Positions 36,230 through 45,900 of a DNA stretch of 64,000 bases are shown piece by piece (position 1 is the stretch's first letter; every line of letters starts with the position of its first letter). Made by a program: the position numbers and the translations under genes. This DNA is from Methylocystis sp. H62. Its GTDB lineage: Bacteria > Pseudomonadota > Alphaproteobacteria > Rhizobiales > Beijerinckiaceae. The DNA is taken from positions 124,001 to 188,000 of the forward strand of contig NZ_JADNQZ010000054.1 in NCBI RefSeq assembly GCF_015709515.1. The letters run 5' to 3'. A model generated the notes under the pieces. It searched no databases. It saw only the letters and a list, made by a program, of their open reading frames with translations, and was not told the origin of the DNA.

Positions 36230-36466
36230 ATGCCCTTTTCATGGCCGTTGGCGGCGGCGATCTACCTGACGATCTGGTGGATCGTGCTGTTCGCCGTGCT
36301 GCCGCTTGGCGTGCGCTCTTCCGAAGAAGCCGACGAAGATCTTCCCGAAGGCGCCGACCCTGGCGCCCCCGCCTCGCCCGATCTCTTGAAAAAAGCCGGG
36401 ATCACGACGGTCGTCTCGGCTGTCCTCTTCGGCCTGCTGGTGCTTTTCGCCAAGGTGACGGCATGA
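36230..36466 (+). CDS. DUF1467-family small membrane protein
   Basis: A 78-residue protein with two membrane helices (LAAAIYLTIWWIVLFAVLPL and GITTVVSAVLFGLLVLFAKV) separated by an acidic loop. The WWIVLFAVLPLGVRS segment is the DUF1467 signature. Function is unknown. It is nearly always next to mce in this bacterial order. Confidence 0.9.
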   Translation: MPFSWPLAAAIYLTIWWIVLFAVLPLGVRSSEEADEDLPEGADPGAPASPDLLKKAGITTVVSAVLFGLLVLFAKVTA

Positions 36467-36606
36467 GAGGGGCGCGGCGCTCCGGGGGTTGACCGGCCCG
36501 CCGCCCGCCGGTAGTTGATCGCGAGGCGCGGGACAGACGACCCGCACGGCCGAACGGACCGACCCGCTCAGTCGACTTCGGCGGCGCCGCCCGCCGCCTC
36601 TGGAGC

Positions 36607-36682
36607 GAGCGCGTAGCTCAGTCGGTAGAGCACCTGACTTTTAATCAGGGGGTCGTGGGTTCGAGCCCCACCGCGCTCACCA
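36607..36682 (+). tRNA. tRNA-Lys (anticodon TTT)
   Basis: A complete 76-base cloverleaf. The acceptor is GAGCGCG/CGCGCTC with encoded CCA, the D arm is GCTC/GAGC, the anticodon stem is CCTGA/TCAGG around CTTTTAA (anticodon TTT), and the T stem is GTGGG/CCCAC. The conjugative element starts just after its 3' end, so it is the probable integration target. Confidence 0.96.
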
Positions 36683-36729
36683 ACAAAATCAATTAGATAT
36701 CTTCTAGCCCGCTGTCGTGCTTAGCAGTC

Positions 36730-36749
36730 TGGTGACCACATGGTGACCA
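36730..36749. repeat. Tandem TGGTGACCA motif next to the tRNA-Lys 3' end
   Basis: TGGTGACCA occurs at 36730-36738 and again at 36741-36749, each copy being a palindrome around the central G. It lies 47 bp from the tRNA. It resembles the TGGTGACT inverted repeat near the tRNA-Val attachment site and may be an integrase arm site or the relic of an integrase gene end. Confidence 0.45.
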
Positions 36750-36858
36750 GTCACGGGCCGCAAACTTTTTCTTGTGGATGATCGTGTGCTGTCGGCGCCG
36801 CATACCTCAATAGGCGAGCCCGCGAGACACGAGAGTGAGAGCGGGGTCGGGTTTCCGA

Positions 36859-36899
36859 GACGGGTTGAGGACCGGGAGAGAGTTTCCTGGCGGCCCGTC
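36859..36899 (+). ncRNA. Structured 5' leader motif, copy 1 (before DUF932 gene)
   Basis: A 41-base hairpin begins with GACGGGTTG and ends with CCCGTC, giving a 6-bp outer stem. An inner stem pairs CC(G)GGAG with TTTCC(T)GG around an AGAG loop. A copy of exactly the same length lies before the ParB gene (31 of 41 bases equal), with compensatory G-C/G-U changes in the inner stem. It ends 13 bases before the GTG start, so it could control translation. It is reminiscent of structured leaders described for radC and other mobile-element DNA-processing genes. Confidence 0.6.
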
Positions 36900-36912
36900 A
36901 GGGAGACGAACC

Positions 36913-38109
36913 GTGACTCAGGTGGAAATTCTGGACGCCGCGCGCGGACATGACGGCGGCTACAAGGTGGATGCGAGCCGCGGCGTGCGGATTGGACGCG
37001 TGTCCTCTGAATGGTTCTCGCGGCCCGCGGATGAGCGGTATCTGTCGCTGTCGGAGCTGTTCGCGGCCGTGTACGGCCGGACCGAGCGCAGCCGAACGCG
37101 CACGGTAGAGAGCGCTGCGATCCGCGTCGAAGCCAGACGCGACGATTCCGATAAGCTTGCGCTCTCGCTGCCTGGTTCCGATGCGCCAATCGCGCCGACG
37201 CATTGGAGCTTCGGGCAACTCGCCAGTCTCGTCGGCGCGCCCGCGACATATCTGCGTCAGCTGCCGGCATCGCTCGCGGGGATCAATCTGCAATATGGGC
37301 TGAGCTCGCATCGCGCCGAGCAGGTCAAGACCCTCGAGATCGACGACGGTCGCGTTGAGCTGCGCGCAGTGACCGGTCCAGACTATGGCCGGATCTTCGA
37401 TTATGAACTCGTATCCGCAGTGCAGCGCATCGCGGGCAATGGGACAGGCGACACGCGCTGGAAAGTTCCGGGCGTGCTCGACTGGTCGACAGGAATCTAC
37501 AACCCCAATGTCGACGTGACACAGGATACGACGACACTCTATGCCTCAGACCGCGACGTCTTCCTCTTCCTCGTCGATGATATGAACCCGATCGAGGCCG
37601 GCCGTCTGCCTGACGGGTCGCCTGATCTTTTCTTTCGAGGTTTCTACTGCTGGAACTCAGAAGTCGGCGCGAAAACGCTAGGCATTGCGAGCTTTTATCT
37701 TCGGGCCGTTTGTCAGAACCGCAATCTTTGGGGCGTCGAGGATTTCGAAGAGATCACGATCCGCCATTCCAAATATGCAGCATCGCGCTTCGCGCATGAG
37801 GCGGCGCCGGCGCTGACACGATTCGCCAATTCCTCGCCCATGCCCTTTATCAATGGCGTCAAGGCTGCGCGAGAACGGATTGTCGCCCACAATGACGATG
37901 ATCGCGCCGAATTCCTGCGCAAGCGCGGCTTTTCGAAACCGGAGACCGCGAAGATCATCGAAACGGTGCTGACTGAGGAAGGTCGCAAGCCGGAAAGTGT
38001 CTTCGATTTCGTGCAGGGGATTACAGCGATCGCGCGTAAGAAGACGCATCAGGACGCAAGGCTCGATCTCGAGACGCGTGCAAAGAAACTGTTCGACCGC
38101 GCGGCGTAA
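36913..38109 (+). CDS. DUF932 (phage/plasmid-related, TIGR03299-like) protein
   Basis: A protein of about 398 residues of the DUF932 family, abundant on plasmids and ICEs. Recognisable parts are HWSFGQLASLVGAPATYLRQ, VPGVLDWSTGIYNPN and FLVDDMNPIEAGRLPDGSPD, followed by a long helical C-terminus. Its molecular role is unknown. It starts with the GTG at 36913 behind GGGAG, directly after the structured leader. It is the first gene of the element. Confidence 0.85.
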   Translation: MTQVEILDAARGHDGGYKVDASRGVRIGRVSSEWFSRPADERYLSLSELFAAVYGRTERSRTRTVESAAIRVEARRDDSDKLALSLPGSDAPIAPTHWSFGQLASLVGAPATYLRQLPASLAGINLQYGLSSHRAEQVKTLEIDDGRVELRAVTGPDYGRIFDYELVSAVQRIAGNGTGDTRWKVPGVLDWSTGIYNPNVDVTQDTTTLYASDRDVFLFLVDDMNPIEAGRLPDGSPDLFFRGFYCWNSEVGAKTLGIASFYLRAVCQNRNLWGVEDFEEITIRHSKYAASRFAHEAAPALTRFANSSPMPFINGVKAARERIVAHNDDDRAEFLRKRGFSKPETAKIIETVLTEEGRKPESVFDFVQGITAIARKKTHQDARLDLETRAKKLFDRAA

Positions 38110-38228
38110 TTCCAGGCCCTACTGGCGCAGTGGCAAGCGCTGTGTGCGGCGCCCCTTGCTACCCTTGCCCTCAACTCCGTGATGTCCCGGCGTCGCCCTT
38201 AAAGTCAGAGGGCGGCGCCGCGCTTCGT

Positions 38229-38269
38229 GACGGGTTGGAGGCCAGGAGAGAGGCTCTCGGCCACCCGTC
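38229..38269 (+). ncRNA. Structured 5' leader motif, copy 2 (before ParB gene)
   Basis: The same 41-base design as at 36859-36899: GACGGGTTG start, GGAGAGAG in the inner part and CCCGTC end. The outer 6-bp stem is identical. In the inner stem the positions 17/29 and 20/26 change from G-C and G-U to G-U and G-C, so pairing is kept. It ends 15 bases before the ParB start codon. Confidence 0.6.
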
Positions 38270-38284
38270 GCGGAGTTCATTGCC

Positions 38285-40429
38285 ATGGCCAAGTCGGCTC
38301 AGAAAATTCAGCTCAGCGCCTCGCGCGATATCCCTTTCAACAAGCTGGTCCTGTCTCAGGCGAATGTCCGCCGGATCAAGGCCGGCGTCTCGATCGAAGA
38401 ACTCGCGGAGGATATCGCCCGCCGCACGCTCCTGCAGAGTATCACCGTGCGGCCGGTCTTCGATGATCAGGGCGCAGAGACCGGCATGTTCGAAATTCCC
38501 GCGGGAGGGCGCCGTTACCGCGCCCTGGAGCTGCTGGTGAAGCAGAGGCGCCTCGCACGCAACGCCCCAATCCCTTGCGTCATTCGTCTGGGGGGGACCC
38601 CTGAGGAAGACAGCCTCGCCGAGAACGTCCAGCGCGCGCCTTTGCACCCCCTAGATCAATTCCGGGCCTTTCTGACCTTGCGCGAGAAAGGCCAAAGTGA
38701 GGAGGAGATCGCCGCCGCCTTTTTCGTCAGCGTCGCCGTCGTGAAGCAGCGGCTGCGGCTTGCCTCGGTGTCCTCAAACCTTCTCGACATCTACGCCGAG
38801 GATGGCATGACGCTCGACCAGCTCATGGCCTTTACCGTCAATTCTGATCATGAGCGTCAGGAGCAGGTCTGGGAGGCGGTCCAGCGCTCCTACAACAAAG
38901 AGGCGTATCAGATCCGCCGGCTTCTCACGGAAGGCGCGGTGCGGGCTTCAGACAAGCGCGCGCAATATGTCGGCGAAGACTATCTCGCCGCCGGCGGGCC
39001 CATCATGCGCGACCTTTTCCAGAGCGATGACGGCGGCTGGCTACAGGATGCCGCTCTACTTGAACGGCTGGTCGCCGAAAAATTAGCACGCGACGCCGAG
39101 CCCGTCCGGGCCGAGGGGTGGAAATGGGTCCAGACGGCGATCGACTTCCCCTATGGCCACACCTATGGGCTCCGCCACCTTCAGGGCGAACGCCAGCCTT
39201 TGATCGAAGAGGAAGTCGCAACCCGTGAGTCGCTTCGTCTCGAAGCCGCTCAGCTCGAAGCGGACTATTCCGAAGCCGACGAAATCCCCGAGGAAGTCGA
39301 TATGCGACTTGGGGAGATCGAGGCGGCGCTCGAAGCGATGGAAGACCGCCCGGTTATTTACGCGCAGGAGGATATCGCCCGCGCGGGCGTTTTTGTCAGC
39401 ATCGACGGCTCTGGACGGCTGCGGGTCGAGCGCGGCTACGTCCGCCCCAAGGACGAAGCGCAAAGCGAGAAGCCCGAAGCATCAACCGCCAGAAGCGAGA
39501 TCGAAAAAGCCGCTGGCGCAGGTTCGACTGCGGCCGTTGTGCCTCATCCCGACGCATCCGATGGCGATGACGCTGTTCGAACGAGTCCAGCGGAAGACGA
39601 GGAAGACGAAGGCGTTAGGCCGCTACCAGACAAATTGCTGACCGAACTCACCGCCTATCGCACGCTGGCGCTGCGCGAGGCGCTCGGCAATGACCCGGAC
39701 ACCGCGTTCCTCGCGGCGCTTCATGCCCTGTGTCTGCGGCTCTTCTATCGCTACGGCTCCGACACCTGTCTTGAGATCGAAGCAAAGAATGTTTGTTTCG
39801 GCGCACAGGCGCCAGGTCTCTCGGATACGCCGCTCGCAGCGAAGGTCGACGCGCGTCATCTCGACTGGTCGCAGCAACTCCCGGCGGAGCCGCAAGACCT
39901 CTGGGACGCACTCACGACCTTTGACGTCGAAGCGCGCCAGCAACTCTTCGCACATTGCGTCTCGCTGACGGTAAACGCCGTGCACGAGCCCTGGAGCCGA
40001 CGGCCGCGCGCTATCGCCCATGCGGATTGTCTCGCGGTTTCGCTTTCCCTCGACATCGCAGCAACGGGGTGGACGCCAACGGTCGACAATTTCCTCGGCC
40101 GCGTCACCAAGGTGCGGATGGTCCAGGCGGTTCGCGAAGCAAAAGGTGCCGGCGCCGCCCGGCGCATCGAGGGGCTGAAGAAGGGCGACATGGCGCAAGA
40201 AGTGGAACAGCTTCTTTCCGGAACGAACTGGCTTCCTGAGCCGCTCCGCACGCCCGGACATCCGCTGAATGTTTCGGCGCACGCATCTTCCGATGCCGCC
40301 GGTCCGGAAGACTACGCGGCCGTCGAACAATCGGCGGCGATCGAAAGCGAATCGGCCATCGACGAAACCACGCCCAGGGACGATGCTGATCGGGCGTCGG
40401 TCGGCCCCCAGGGCATCGCCGCCGAGTAG
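38285..40429 (+). CDS. ParB/RepB/Spo0J-like partition protein of the element
   Basis: A 714-residue protein. The N-terminal ParB/sulfiredoxin-like domain includes PFNKLVLSQANVRRIKAGVS, then EIPAGGRRYRALELL and the box-II-like SLAENVQRAPLHPLDQF. A helix-turn-helix follows (SEEEIAAAFFVSVAVVKQRL). The remaining 500 residues are helical with acidic stretches and are typical of the large ParB of Hyphomicrobiales plasmids and ICEs. No ParA gene is seen in the element, so a role in gene control or DNA organisation rather than partition is possible. Confidence 0.88.
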   Translation: MAKSAQKIQLSASRDIPFNKLVLSQANVRRIKAGVSIEELAEDIARRTLLQSITVRPVFDDQGAETGMFEIPAGGRRYRALELLVKQRRLARNAPIPCVIRLGGTPEEDSLAENVQRAPLHPLDQFRAFLTLREKGQSEEEIAAAFFVSVAVVKQRLRLASVSSNLLDIYAEDGMTLDQLMAFTVNSDHERQEQVWEAVQRSYNKEAYQIRRLLTEGAVRASDKRAQYVGEDYLAAGGPIMRDLFQSDDGGWLQDAALLERLVAEKLARDAEPVRAEGWKWVQTAIDFPYGHTYGLRHLQGERQPLIEEEVATRESLRLEAAQLEADYSEADEIPEEVDMRLGEIEAALEAMEDRPVIYAQEDIARAGVFVSIDGSGRLRVERGYVRPKDEAQSEKPEASTARSEIEKAAGAGSTAAVVPHPDASDGDDAVRTSPAEDEEDEGVRPLPDKLLTELTAYRTLALREALGNDPDTAFLAALHALCLRLFYRYGSDTCLEIEAKNVCFGAQAPGLSDTPLAAKVDARHLDWSQQLPAEPQDLWDALTTFDVEARQQLFAHCVSLTVNAVHEPWSRRPRAIAHADCLAVSLSLDIAATGWTPTVDNFLGRVTKVRMVQAVREAKGAGAARRIEGLKKGDMAQEVEQLLSGTNWLPEPLRTPGHPLNVSAHASSDAAGPEDYAAVEQSAAIESESAIDETTPRDDADRASVGPQGIAAE

Positions 40430-40499
40430 ACCTCCCCGAGGCCGATAGCGAGGGGCTCGCCAGAGATGGCGGGTCCCTTTTTTCTTGGAGGATGAATCA

Positions 40500-41579
40500 G
40501 TGTCGAGCTCGGTCGCCTCGGAACTGGCCCGCCGCCTCGCGCAAGAGGCTGAGGCGGTCTGCCGCCGGTATTTATCGAACGGTCGTCGCTCGGGCGGCTA
40601 TTGGCTCGTCGGCGACATCAACAATACGCCGGGCCGCTCGCTTTTTGTGCGCCTGAATGGCAACGCATATGGAAGAACCGCCGCCGGCAAATGGGTGGAT
40701 GCGGCGACGGGCGAGCACGGCGATTTGCTCGACGTCATCCGCATCCGATGCAATTTGAGCAATTTCGGCGACGTGCTCGACGAGGCGCGGCGCTTGTTGA
40801 ACAGCCCGCGATGCCACCCAGCACCCATGTCGACAAACCCTACTTCGCTCTCTCCGACCGGCTCTTCCGAGTCGGCGCGCCGATTGTTCCATATGTCGTA
40901 CCCGATCGCGAGCACGCTGGCGGAAGCCTATCTCAGACATCGCGGCATCACGGTCTTTCTCGAAACAAGCGAGCTTCGCTTTCATCCACGCTGCTACTAC
41001 CGCCCCGATCGACACGCGCCGACGCAGACCTTTCCGGCGCTGATCGCCGCTATCGCCGACGCGTCGGGCGCTATCGTCGGCGTTCAGCGCACTTGGCTCG
41101 ATCCGTCTGGCAAGGACAAAGCCGCGATCGAAACGCCAAGGCGCGCCATGGGCCAGCTGCGCGGTCATGGCGTCAGGTTCGGATCCGTCGAGGACACTGC
41201 GGCGGCCGGTGAAGGCGTCGAGACCATGATGTCGCTTCGGTGTGCACTACCGCGCCTGCCTATGATCGCGGCGCTCTCCGCCAGCAATCTGGCGGCCCTG
41301 TCGCTCCCGCCGACTTTGCGCCGCCTCTACATCGCGCGCGACAATGACGCCGCCGGAGACGATGCGACGGACCAACTCGCGCAACGCGCTTCATCAGCCG
41401 GCATTGAGACGATCGTCCTGTCGCCGATGCTCGCCGACTTCAACGACGACCTCCGCCTTCTCGGTATCGCCGAACTTCTTGCGGCGCTGCGAACGCAGCT
41501 CGCTCCTGAAGATGTCGTTCGCTTCATCCCACGAATGTCAACGCACAGCGCGGTCGGTTGGCCGACGGTCCAAATCTGA
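40500..41579 (+). CDS. Toprim-domain protein (ICE/plasmid primase-like, DUF7146 type)
   Basis: A protein of about 359 residues. The N-terminal part resembles the zinc-less CHC2-like region of mobile-element primases (YWLVGDINNTPGRSLFVRLN, then GKWVDAATGEHGDLLDVI). The C-terminal part is a Toprim domain with AAGEGVETMMSLRCALP (catalytic Glu) and LYIARDNDAAGDDAT (DxD motif). It probably helps initiate DNA synthesis or processes DNA after transfer. The GTG start at 40500 has GGAGG eight bases upstream. A TTG five codons earlier is unlikely. Confidence 0.85.
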   Translation: MSSSVASELARRLAQEAEAVCRRYLSNGRRSGGYWLVGDINNTPGRSLFVRLNGNAYGRTAAGKWVDAATGEHGDLLDVIRIRCNLSNFGDVLDEARRLLNSPRCHPAPMSTNPTSLSPTGSSESARRLFHMSYPIASTLAEAYLRHRGITVFLETSELRFHPRCYYRPDRHAPTQTFPALIAAIADASGAIVGVQRTWLDPSGKDKAAIETPRRAMGQLRGHGVRFGSVEDTAAAGEGVETMMSLRCALPRLPMIAALSASNLAALSLPPTLRRLYIARDNDAAGDDATDQLAQRASSAGIETIVLSPMLADFNDDLRLLGIAELLAALRTQLAPEDVVRFIPRMSTHSAVGWPTVQI

Positions 41580-41868
41580 CGGCGCAATCGACGAATTGCT
41601 CGTGGCGATCCTGATCGCCGAAAGGGCCGCGCCTGCGGCCTTCAAAAGGGGTTGGTCCTGCGGCAAGCGATCCGGCGCCGCAACGGCGGACGGCAACTAT
41701 TTTCCGCCGCACCCTCAAGGGCGCTTTGCAGCGCGAAACAAAATAGCCGCCGCCCGCCATCCTCCGCTGCGCTACGGCCGCTGCGCGGTGCGCGCCGGCT
41801 CTTGCTTGCCGCTTCGGACGCCCATGAAGGCCGCGAAGGGCGCGGCCAATCCGGCAAAGAGCAACACC

Positions 41869-42807
41869 ATGACAGTCCATTCCGATGATTTGCGCTCGGC
41901 TTCGTCGCTCTCGACGTCCCCAACTGGGCGCGTTCTCACCGAGTTGCAGCTCTATGGCTTTCGTCCCTTCGAGGGCGAACCCGACCCTCGGCAATTGCCG
42001 GAAGCGCAGTCTATCGCCGGCGCGGTCGCGGACATCTTCGACGCGCTCGTCTCGACGTTGTCAGATACCCGTCTCGAACCGGATATCGAAGATCTGCTGT
42101 GGTCGACGGTCAATATCTTTCATCGCGCCGTGCTGCGGACCGAACGTGGGCTCGCCGACAATGAAGCCGCCCAAAAGCGCAGCCAGAGCGAACAAGACGG
42201 CTCCGAAATCCGTTCCGTGGAATTGGAGCGTCTGATCGCCGAAGGCGTCACCCTCATCGAGCGCCGCGACAGCATGGAGCTTTTCCGCGACGAGGCCGCC
42301 AATCAATTCGAGCGCCATACCGGCTCGGCCTGGCGACCCCGGTCGGGTTCCAGAGTCAATCACCGCGCTTTGACCTCCGCGATGATCGACAGCCGCGATT
42401 TTATCGCCGCCAAACGTCGCGCCGATTCCGACGCACTTCTTCCCCCCGGTCCAAAAATCGCCTTTACCGGCGGACTCGATTTCAACGATCATCGGGCAAT
42501 CTGGGATCGTCTCGACAAGGCTCTCGCGAAACATCCCGATATGGCGCTATTGCACGGCGGATCGCCTAGGGGCGCCGAACGCATCGCCGCCTGCTGGGCC
42601 GAGAACCGCGCGGTTCCGCAGATCATCTTCAAACCCGACTGGAAGCGTCACGCCAAGGCTGCGCCGTTCAAGCGAAACGACCACATGCTCGCGACGCTGC
42701 CAATCGGCGTCATCGTCTTTCCCGGGTCAGGCATCTCCGCCAATCTCGCCGATAAGGCGCGAATGCTCGGCATCCCGGTATGGAAATTCATCGATGGCGG
42801 CGCATGA
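41869..42807 (+). CDS. DUF2493 (SLOG/YspA-like) domain protein
   Basis: A protein of about 312 residues. After a variable N-terminus, residues from about 200 form a Rossmann-like SLOG domain: KIAFTGGLDFNDHRAIWDRL, then ALLHGGSPRGAERIAACWAE, IIFKPDWKRHAKAAPFKRND and VIVFPGSGISANL. SLOG domains bind nucleotide-derived ligands such as ADP-ribose or cyclic nucleotides. It is a standard backbone gene of this ICE family. The ATG at 41869 is chosen, with another at 41824. The 289 bp before it is GC-rich, hairpin-prone leader sequence. Confidence 0.82.
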   Translation: MTVHSDDLRSASSLSTSPTGRVLTELQLYGFRPFEGEPDPRQLPEAQSIAGAVADIFDALVSTLSDTRLEPDIEDLLWSTVNIFHRAVLRTERGLADNEAAQKRSQSEQDGSEIRSVELERLIAEGVTLIERRDSMELFRDEAANQFERHTGSAWRPRSGSRVNHRALTSAMIDSRDFIAAKRRADSDALLPPGPKIAFTGGLDFNDHRAIWDRLDKALAKHPDMALLHGGSPRGAERIAACWAENRAVPQIIFKPDWKRHAKAAPFKRNDHMLATLPIGVIVFPGSGISANLADKARMLGIPVWKFIDGGA

Positions 42808-42962
42808 ACGTCACAACCTCACGCCATTCAGAGGATTGAAACCTATGAACTATCCGCATCACGCGACCGGCTCTTGATCGTCAGACCCTCCGATAGCCAA
42901 GCGCTGTATCTCAAATCGACGACTGCTTCTGACCCGAAGCGGACGCTACTGGCGAGCAGTGG

Positions 42963-45900
42963 TCAAGCGTTCCATTGAGCATCCCGCTCATCATCGTCGC
43001 GCTTAGCGGCTTCGACCTTCTTGCGAATTTGCAAGTGTGCTTCTCTCGCCCAGCGACGGAGAGAGCCGATAGGGTGGTCGAAGAGCGAACGCAGCGGCTC
43101 TTCATAGAGGGCATAGTAGGTCGTGAGAGAGCCAGTCCAGCCGAAGGTGTGCATGTTCTGTGTAAGGTAGCGGCGCACGTCATCGCGGTCGCCGAACTCG
43201 TTTAGAAGCCGGGTCATCAATGGATGGAACGTGCGGTCGGCGCCTTCGGCACGGGTTGTTAGAACTGGCAGAACACGCGCCAGAAATGCGGGGCCTGCGT
43301 CCGGATGGGCGTGAGCCCAAGCAAACAGAACGTCTTCCGGTAAGTGCAGGATCGCAGGCTGCTTTCTGTCGGCGAACGAAAAACCATCACCAAGCGCGTG
43401 TTCAATCAGCCAAGCCGCAGCTCGGTCCTGCACAATCGCATTCCCCAACGGCGGCCACACAGTCGAAGCGAAGTTCTTCATCATGATCGGCAACAGCGGT
43501 TTGATAAGGTCCGCTGCGTTGCCGTCGGGTTCGGATGCGAGGTACGACGCGAGCGTGCCCGCTGCCGCGCGCGCATCAGCGTCATCGTGCCCCTTCCTGA
43601 GTAGCCAACCGACAATGTGCTCGAAGTGGTGAGCATCCCTTTGCGAGCCCCGTCGCTTTGGCCGTTTGCTAACGTTCTGGACCGCCAGCATCACCTGTGG
43701 CCGGAGCTCATTCAGGCGATCAAGTTTCCCGTGAACGAACATTCCCATCACGTCGAGAGCGACCGAATAGCCAATCCCATTCATCGTGAGGAGTTGATCG
43801 AACAACGGCGCAGCTGAGGTCGCGTCGAGCTTTGCGAGCACACCGCCGAACCCCCAGTGTGACATTGCACCCGGAGGCAAGATGCCCGCTTTGAGACTTT
43901 CACAGACAAGACGAACATCATTCGCCGTGATGCCGATAAGTAGGCAGACGAACGGCAGCGTGTGCGCATAGACCCTCGAATGAACCGCTTCGCGCTTGTA
44001 TGCGGCGACCGCCTCCGGCTTTCGCGTTGCCAGGCCCGAGTAGTAGCCCGCGACCAATCCATAATTTCGGCTGTCATCGGCGACAGAAGCGTAGGCGCTT
44101 TTGATCGGCTCTTCCCATAACAGCGGATCATCCGCCATCTCGGCAATCGCTTTGCCGAACTCAACTGACATCCGCTGCTCGCCAACAGACAGGTCGGCTA
44201 GGCACCCGCGCAATGCCTCCGGCTGCGTCAGCATCTCGCGCGCTAGATCGCGCACGATTTCAACCTGTCGCTTTCCGCGCTCGTCGAATTCGAGATCCTC
44301 GTCGACCGGATAGTCCCAAGGCATCTCGGTGACAAGAAAGCGGACGCGGCTCGCCGCATCCAGCGGAGAAAGATCAGCAATGAGTTTGCGGACACGTTCT
44401 TCTTCGCCTTCCTTGAGCCCGCTCAGGTCGTATTGGAGGACATCGCCCAGGGCATTCAAAGCTGCTGGCCAATACGGATGAACCGCCCTGGTGCGCGCTA
44501 CCCAGCGTTCGATTTGTTCGATTTGGCCCCCGCCAATGTAGGAGCGAAACTGATGGGCAATGCCATTTCGTGCTCGGGCGCCGATCGCGTCGTCGCGCAG
44601 GCCAAGGTCAACCAGCCTATCAACACACGCGATGATGTAGTCCCAAGCGTCACTCCAATATTTTGGCTGCCACGGAATTAACTGCGGCCGACTGCCGTGC
44701 GTTCCAGGACCCATCATCCGCGCGTGCGAGTGCATGCTCGATGCTTCAAGTAATGCGTCCACCACGAGTGCCATTTGCATCGGATCGTTGGCTTGCAGCA
44801 ATTCATCAAGGAGTTGAAGGCGAGGCTTTGCGGGCGCTGTCGTGTTGGCGCCGAGTACCGGAAAGAGCGCCTTAAATTGCCCGACCGAGTTGTCACCCCA
44901 AGTTTCGTTTTCAGCGACGGCTAGCTTTAGCAGCAACAGCGCACCGCGCTCGAAGGTGTTCTCAATGAAGGAGATGTTTTCCAGCGCATGAACAAGCCCA
45001 CGACGCAAGTCGCCATCGATGCGCTTTAACTCTTCGACGGTGAGCGGGTTCAGTATCCGCTGCAGAAGTGTGACCACGGCCGCGGCGTCGATCTCAGACA
45101 TGGCGCTTAAAACGTCAGGGCTGCCCTTGCGATTGAGGGCTGTCAGCGACGCAAACGGTCCATCGAGACGCATCGCGTGGCGCGCGACCTGGGGACCGAT
45201 GTCTTGCGTGTTCAACAGCGTGAGCTGATTCGCCACGTTCTTGCGCAACCGTTCCGGCAAATCGCCTGCTAACACCTCGTCCCATCTGGCTTGGCCCCAT
45301 TGCCGCCACTGGCGTTCAGCAAGCTTAAGCGCAAGGGGCTTGGGCTGAAGGCTCGCTAGGCGTCCGTGTTGCTGCACGACGCCGCGTTCCTGAAGATCAG
45401 CCAAGGCGGCGCGCAGGTCTTCGGGAGATCGGTCTCGCGTGAACTTGGCGACGTGCGCAAGGTCGTCCAGTTCGTCGGTCGTGCCAAGGAGCCTAAAAGC
45501 GCCGAGCAACATGCCGGCATCTTTCAGCAAGGCGGGATCTAACGGTTTCCGCCCAAGCAGAATACGATCGATTAGTTCATCGTTTGTGGCGGCGGCAATG
45601 GGCATATCGTTCAGCCACGCCTGACCAAGCAAGGTTGCCATCTGCGGGAAACCGCGCGCGAACTTTAGGAGCCGGCGATGATCTTCGCTCGGCAAGTCGG
45701 GAGCGATCTGCTTGATCATCCCCTCCACGACGGCGTCGGCAGCCGGTTCAACCATCAACAGCTCGTCATCACCTTTCAACGACGGCGGCACTTCGTGATC
45801 GATCGTCACTAGCGAAATCCGGCTGCCGGTCCGCTTCACCATCCCGACCAGGTCATGGTGCGAATCCAAGGAGCAGCGGTCCACAACGACGATCGCCCGG

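Noticed and set aside
36704-37270. Minus-strand frame next to tRNA-Lys, considered as a possible integrase remnant
   Set aside because: The translation has no tyrosine-recombinase motifs and most of it is antisense to the DUF932 gene.
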